In this document: one piece after another, positions 33,163-36,204 of the stretch | Layout of the letters: each line of letters begins with the position of its first letter | Position numbering within the stretch: the stretch's first letter is position 1 | Source of the DNA: Elusimicrobiota bacterium | Lineage (GTDB): Bacteria > Elusimicrobiota > Elusimicrobia > UBA1565 > UBA9628 | NCBI GenBank assembly: GCA_016234805.1 | Contig: JACRNU010000052.1 | Span: forward strand, 1 to 36,204 | DNA length: 36,204 nucleotides | Direction of reading: 5' to 3' | Program-made: the position numbers and the translations under genes | Notes under the pieces: generated by a model | What the model was told of the DNA's origin: nothing | The model's database searches: none | What the model saw: only the letters and a program-made list of their open reading frames with translations

Positions 33163-34458
33163 TCATCCCCGCAAACCCTCCAGATCATCGAAGAACCCCG
33201 GGTAGGAGACGGCCGCGCAGGCCGCGTCGGGGATCCGGGTCTCTCCGTCGGCGACGAGGGCGGCGACGCCGAAGGACATGGCGATGCGGTGGTCCCCCAG
33301 AGAGGCGATTTCGGCGCCCCGCAGGCGGCAGGGGCCCGAGACCGAGAGCGTGTCGCCCTCCACCACCGCCTTCGCGCCCATGGCGCGAAGGGCCGCGGCG
33401 GTCGCGGCCAGGCGGTCGGATTCCTTGACGCGCAACTCGCCCAGGCCCTCCAGGCGGCTCGTCCCCTCGGCCTGGGAGGCGACGACCGCGAGAAGCGGGA
33501 TCTCGTCGACGAGCGCGGGGACCTCGGCCGCCGCCACCCGCGCGGCCTTGAGCCGCGAATGAGAGATCCCGACCGTGCCCACGGGCTCCCCGCCGCTCGA
33601 CGCGTCCTCGGCGACCGCGATCCGGGCGCCCATGCGGCGCAGGACGTCGAGGAACCCCGCACGCCTCGGGTTCAAGCCCACCCGCGTGACCGAGACCTCG
33701 GAGCCCGGGACCAGCGCCGCCGCGGCCGCGAAATAGGCCGCCGAGGAGAGGTCCCCCGGGATGGCCAGGGTCCGGTCCGAGCGGAGGGGCCCCGGCCGCA
33801 GACGGACCGTCCGGCCATCGAGCCGCAGGTCCGCACCGAGCCAGGCGAGCATGCGTTCGGTGTGGTCCCGGGTGCGGAAGGGGTCCTCGACCGCGCTCTC
33901 TCCCTCGGCCGACAAGGCGGCCAGCAGCAGGGCGGACTTCACCTGGGCGCTCGGCACGCTCAGGCGGACTCCGCAGGCCGCCAAGCCCGCCTTGCCCTGG
34001 ATCGTCACGGGCGCGCCTTCCCCGCCCGAGAGCTCGATGGCCGCGCCCATGGAGGCCAGGGGCTCGGCTACCCGGCGCATGGGCCGGCGGGAAAGGGAGG
34101 CGTCTCCCGTGAGCACGAACCGTCCCGGGCAGCCGGCCAGGACGCCCATGAGGAGCCGCATGGTGGTCCCCGAATTCCCGCAGTCCAGCTCGACGCGGGC
34201 GGAGGGCCGCGGCCGGCGCGTCCAGCCGCCTTCAACCAGGAGAGCGCCCTCGTCCTCGCGGATCGAGGCCCCCAAGGCCTCGAGGCAGGTCCGCGTCGAC
34301 CGCACGTCCGCGCCTCCCGGGAGGCCGGCCACGCGCAGAGTGCCTTCCGCCAGGCTTCCCAGGATCAGGGACCGGTGGGCGATCGACTTGTCCCCGGGGA
34401 CCGACAGCGTCCCCCTCAGGGGGGCCGATGCCGGCGACACGACGCGCGCGCCGCTCAC
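33163..34458 (-). CDS. aroA: 3-phosphoshikimate 1-carboxyvinyltransferase (EPSP synthase)
   Basis: 431 residues starting at GTG, overlapping the stop of the DAHP synthase gene by four bases. It joins shikimate 3-phosphate and phosphoenolpyruvate in the sixth step of the shikimate pathway. Visible motifs are [19 protein letters not shown] (substrate-binding Lys), [40 protein letters not shown] (catalytic Asp), RVKESDRL and [14 protein letters not shown]. The length is typical of bacterial AroA (about 427-440). The Ala in the [14 protein letters not shown] region is not diagnostic here, so I draw no inhibitor-class conclusion. It is the last gene of the trpA-aroF-aroA run. Confidence 0.96.
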   Translation of the reverse strand: MSGARVVSPASAPLRGTLSVPGDKSIAHRSLILGSLAEGTLRVAGLPGGADVRSTRTCLEALGASIREDEGALLVEGGWTRRPRPSARVELDCGNSGTTMRLLMGVLAGCPGRFVLTGDASLSRRPMRRVAEPLASMGAAIELSGGEGAPVTIQGKAGLAACGVRLSVPSAQVKSALLLAALSAEGESAVEDPFRTRDHTERMLAWLGADLRLDGRTVRLRPGPLRSDRTLAIPGDLSSAAYFAAAAALVPGSEVSVTRVGLNPRRAGFLDVLRRMGARIAVAEDASSGGEPVGTVGISHSRLKAARVAAAEVPALVDEIPLLAVVASQAEGTSRLEGLGELRVKESDRLAATAAALRAMGAKAVVEGDTLSVSGPCRLRGAEIASLGDHRIAMSFGVAALVADGETRIPDAACAAVSYPGFFDDLEGLRG

Positions 34459-35474
34459 ATCACGTAGCCCAGGATCGGCCCCATGGCCTTGAGCTGCTTG
34501 ACGAGATCCGCGAACATCTCGGGGGAGAGCGCCTGCGGCCCGTCGCAGAGCGCCTCGTTGGGCCGGTCATGCACCTCGACGATGATGCCGTCGGCGCCCA
34601 CCGCGGCGGCGGCCCGCGCCAGGGGGACCACCTTGTCGCGTAGCCCCGTGCCGTGGCTGGGGTCCACCAGGATCGGCAGGTGGCTCAGCTTCTGCACCAC
34701 GGGGACGGCGTTCAAGTCCAGGGTGTTCCTCGTGTGGTTCGAGAACGTGCGGATGCCGCGCTCGCAGAGCATGACGGCGGCGTTGCCCTCGGCCAGGATG
34801 TACTCCGCCGACATCAGCCACTCGTCGATCGTGGCCGAGAGGCCCCTCTTGAGCATCACGGGCTTCTTCGCCCGGCCGATCTCGCGCAGGAGGCCGAAAT
34901 TCTGCATGTTCCTCGCCCCCACCTGGAGGATGTCCGCGTAGCGGCAGACGGTGTCGACGTCGCCGGGGCCCATGACCTCGGTGATGACGGGCAGGCCGGT
35001 CTCGGCGCGGGCGGCCCCAAGGATCTTCAAGCCAGCCTCTCCCAGGCCCTGGAAAGCGTAGGGCGAGGTCCGGTGCTTGAAGGCCCCGCCGCGCAGGACG
35101 TGAGCGCCCGCCGCCTTGACCGCGCGCGCGATGCGCACGGTCTGCTCCTCGCTCTCGACGGCGCAGGGCCCGGCCATGACGACCAGGGTGTTCGAGCCGA
35201 CCACGACCTTGCCGTCGCCGATCGGGATGCTGGTATCGGCGGTCCTCCATTTCCGGCCGGCGAGCTTGTAGGGCTCCGACACCGGGATGGCGTGGTGCAC
35301 GCCGGGCAGGATCTCGAAGATGCCGGGGTCCAGAGGACCCGGGTTGCCCGTGATCCCGACCGCCGTGTTCAGGGAACCGGGCAGGACATGGGCCTTGAAG
35401 CCCAACGATTCGATCCTGCTGACGACTCCTTTGAGATCCTCGTCCCGCGGCTGCGCGTCCATGACGATCAGCAT
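34455..35474 (-). CDS. aroF: 3-deoxy-7-phosphoheptulonate synthase, type I-beta
   Basis: 339 residues. It condenses phosphoenolpyruvate and erythrose 4-phosphate, the entry step of the shikimate pathway. An N-terminal ferredoxin-like regulatory domain (about 1-70; starts MLIVMDAQ) precedes a KDO8P-synthase-like barrel with [53 protein letters not shown] and VDPSHGTG. This layout matches the Thermotoga type, in which the N-terminal domain mediates feedback inhibition by aromatic amino acids; that regulation is inferred here. The ATG has aggag 9 bases upstream and overlaps the trpA stop by 7 bases. Confidence 0.95.
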   Translation of the reverse strand: MLIVMDAQPRDEDLKGVVSRIESLGFKAHVLPGSLNTAVGITGNPGPLDPGIFEILPGVHHAIPVSEPYKLAGRKWRTADTSIPIGDGKVVVGSNTLVVMAGPCAVESEEQTVRIARAVKAAGAHVLRGGAFKHRTSPYAFQGLGEAGLKILGAARAETGLPVITEVMGPGDVDTVCRYADILQVGARNMQNFGLLREIGRAKKPVMLKRGLSATIDEWLMSAEYILAEGNAAVMLCERGIRTFSNHTRNTLDLNAVPVVQKLSHLPILVDPSHGTGLRDKVVPLARAAAAVGADGIIVEVHDRPNEALCDGPQALSPEMFADLVKQLKAMGPILGYVM

Positions 35475-36204
35475 GGCATCATCTCCTGTTCCATCGCCCT
35501 GACCATGGCGCCCGCCGCCTTGCGCAGCCGCCGGGCCGCCTCCCGGGGCGGGTGCTCACCCACGATCCTCACCAGCGCGCTCCCCACCACCACCCCGTCG
35601 GCCAGCCGTCCCACCGCCGCGGCCTGCGCCGGCGTCGAGATGCCGAAGCCCGCCGCGATGGGCCGCCGGACGTGCCTCTTGAGGCAGCGGAGCTCCCGGG
35701 CCAGGCTCGCCGAGAGGGTCCGGCTCTCGCCGGTCACCCCGAGCCGGGCCGCGTAGTACACGAAGCCCGTCGCCGCCTCGGCGATGAGGGGCATGCGCGC
35801 CACGGCCGTGGTCGGCGAGGCCAGGAACACCGCGCCCACCCGCGCGGCGGCCAGGACGCGGCGGAACTCCCCGGCCTCCTCGGGCGGCAGGTCCACGGGG
35901 AGGACGCCCTGGACGCCGGCGTCCCGGCAGCGCTCCGCGAAGCGGCCCAGGCCCATGCGCAGCGGCGGGTTGATGTAGGTGAACAGGACGATCGGGGTCG
36001 TACGTCCCCGCCGCCGCCACGCGGCAACCGCGTCCAGGATCCCGGTGAGCGTGGTCCCCGAGCCGAGGGCCCGCTCGGCGGCGCGCTGGTTCACGGGCCC
36101 GTCCGCGACGGGGTCCGAGAAGGGAACGCCCAGTTCCACTACGTCCGCCCCGGCCTCGGCCAGGGCGTCGAGGAAACGGCCGGTCCACTCGAGCGTGGGG
36201 TCGC
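35468..36204 (-). CDS. trpA: Tryptophan synthase alpha chain (partial, 5' end beyond the window)
   Basis: About 244 residues are visible from GDPTLEW-type sequence at the window edge to the stop at 35468; roughly the first 20 residues are missing. It cleaves indole-3-glycerol phosphate to indole, which passes to the beta chain. The catalytic Glu is in [10 protein letters not shown] and the catalytic Asp in VADGP; the phosphate-binding end is GFGISTPAQ and [10 protein letters not shown]. The C-terminus overlaps the aroF start, so the tail is translationally coupled to it. trpB and other trp genes presumably lie upstream, off the right edge. Confidence 0.95.
   Translation of the reverse strand, partial: DPTLEWTGRFLDALAEAGADVVELGVPFSDPVADGPVNQRAAERALGSGTTLTGILDAVAAWRRRGRTTPIVLFTYINPPLRMGLGRFAERCRDAGVQGVLPVDLPPEEAGEFRRVLAAARVGAVFLASPTTAVARMPLIAEAATGFVYYAARLGVTGESRTLSASLARELRCLKRHVRRPIAAGFGISTPAQAAAVGRLADGVVVGSALVRIVGEHPPREAARRLRKAAGAMVRAMEQEMMPC

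Overview
The window is bacterial, gene-dense and mostly very GC-rich. Many of its operons have 4-base start/stop overlaps. Three things suggest a deep-branching diderm with an anaerobic or respiratory lifestyle: a PorV/PorQ-type outer-membrane protein next to a huge secreted protein with a T9SS/FlgD-like tail, a complex I cluster, and a large set of multihaem c-type cytochromes. My best guess is a free-living member of Elusimicrobiota; this rests on the gene mix and is not proved. A Desulfuromonadota-, Myxococcota- or Acidobacteriota-like source is the main alternative.

Layout. (1) 1-8400, + strand: the C-terminal tail of a probable IS4-type transposase abuts the 5'-truncated remainder of a giant surface protein (Big_2-like remnant, OmpL47-like repeats, FN3, two duplicated beta-propeller units, 12 IPT/TIG repeats, ZU5-like domain, C-terminal sorting-like domain). 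A PorV/PorQ-family barrel follows. (2) 8423-16166, + strand: nuoHIJKLMN, the membrane arm of complex I, without nuoA-G. (3) 16191-16404: a non-coding gap with inverted repeats and a candidate promoter. (4) 16405-23545, + strand: a redox and signalling operon. It encodes a Tat-exported HybA-like ferredoxin, a HybB/NrfD-like quinone subunit, a 13-haem cytochrome c, a haem-motif sensor kinase with a zinc-ribbon-like insertion in its ATPase domain, and two response regulators fused to GcvH-like domains that lack the lipoyl lysine. (5) 25429-23573, - strand: an 11-haem cytochrome c fused to a membrane cytochrome b, convergent with the operon. (6) 28098-25710, - strand: a membrane Ser/Thr kinase followed by a lipoprotein. 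(7) 28182-33127, + strand: DUF6624-like protein, dihydropyrimidinase, putrescine-type aminotransferase, orphan sensor kinase. (8) 36204-33163, - strand: trpA (partial), aroF-type DAHP synthase and aroA, for aromatic amino acid synthesis.

How the parts may work together. Complex I reduces quinone. The HybA/HybB/13-haem module and the 11-haem cytochrome b/c protein look like two routes for electrons between the quinone pool and periplasmic or extracellular cytochromes. No hydrogenase, molybdopterin enzyme or terminal reductase gene is present, so the partner is unknown. The kinase embedded in the operon carries its own c-type haem motifs, which suggests it senses the redox state of the same periplasmic compartment. 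Neither of its two partner regulators has a DNA-binding domain. Both end in a degenerate H-protein fold, so their output is probably protein-protein. This sensor/regulator/conduit block is the best candidate here for an undescribed system. No tRNA, rRNA or CRISPR array was seen.
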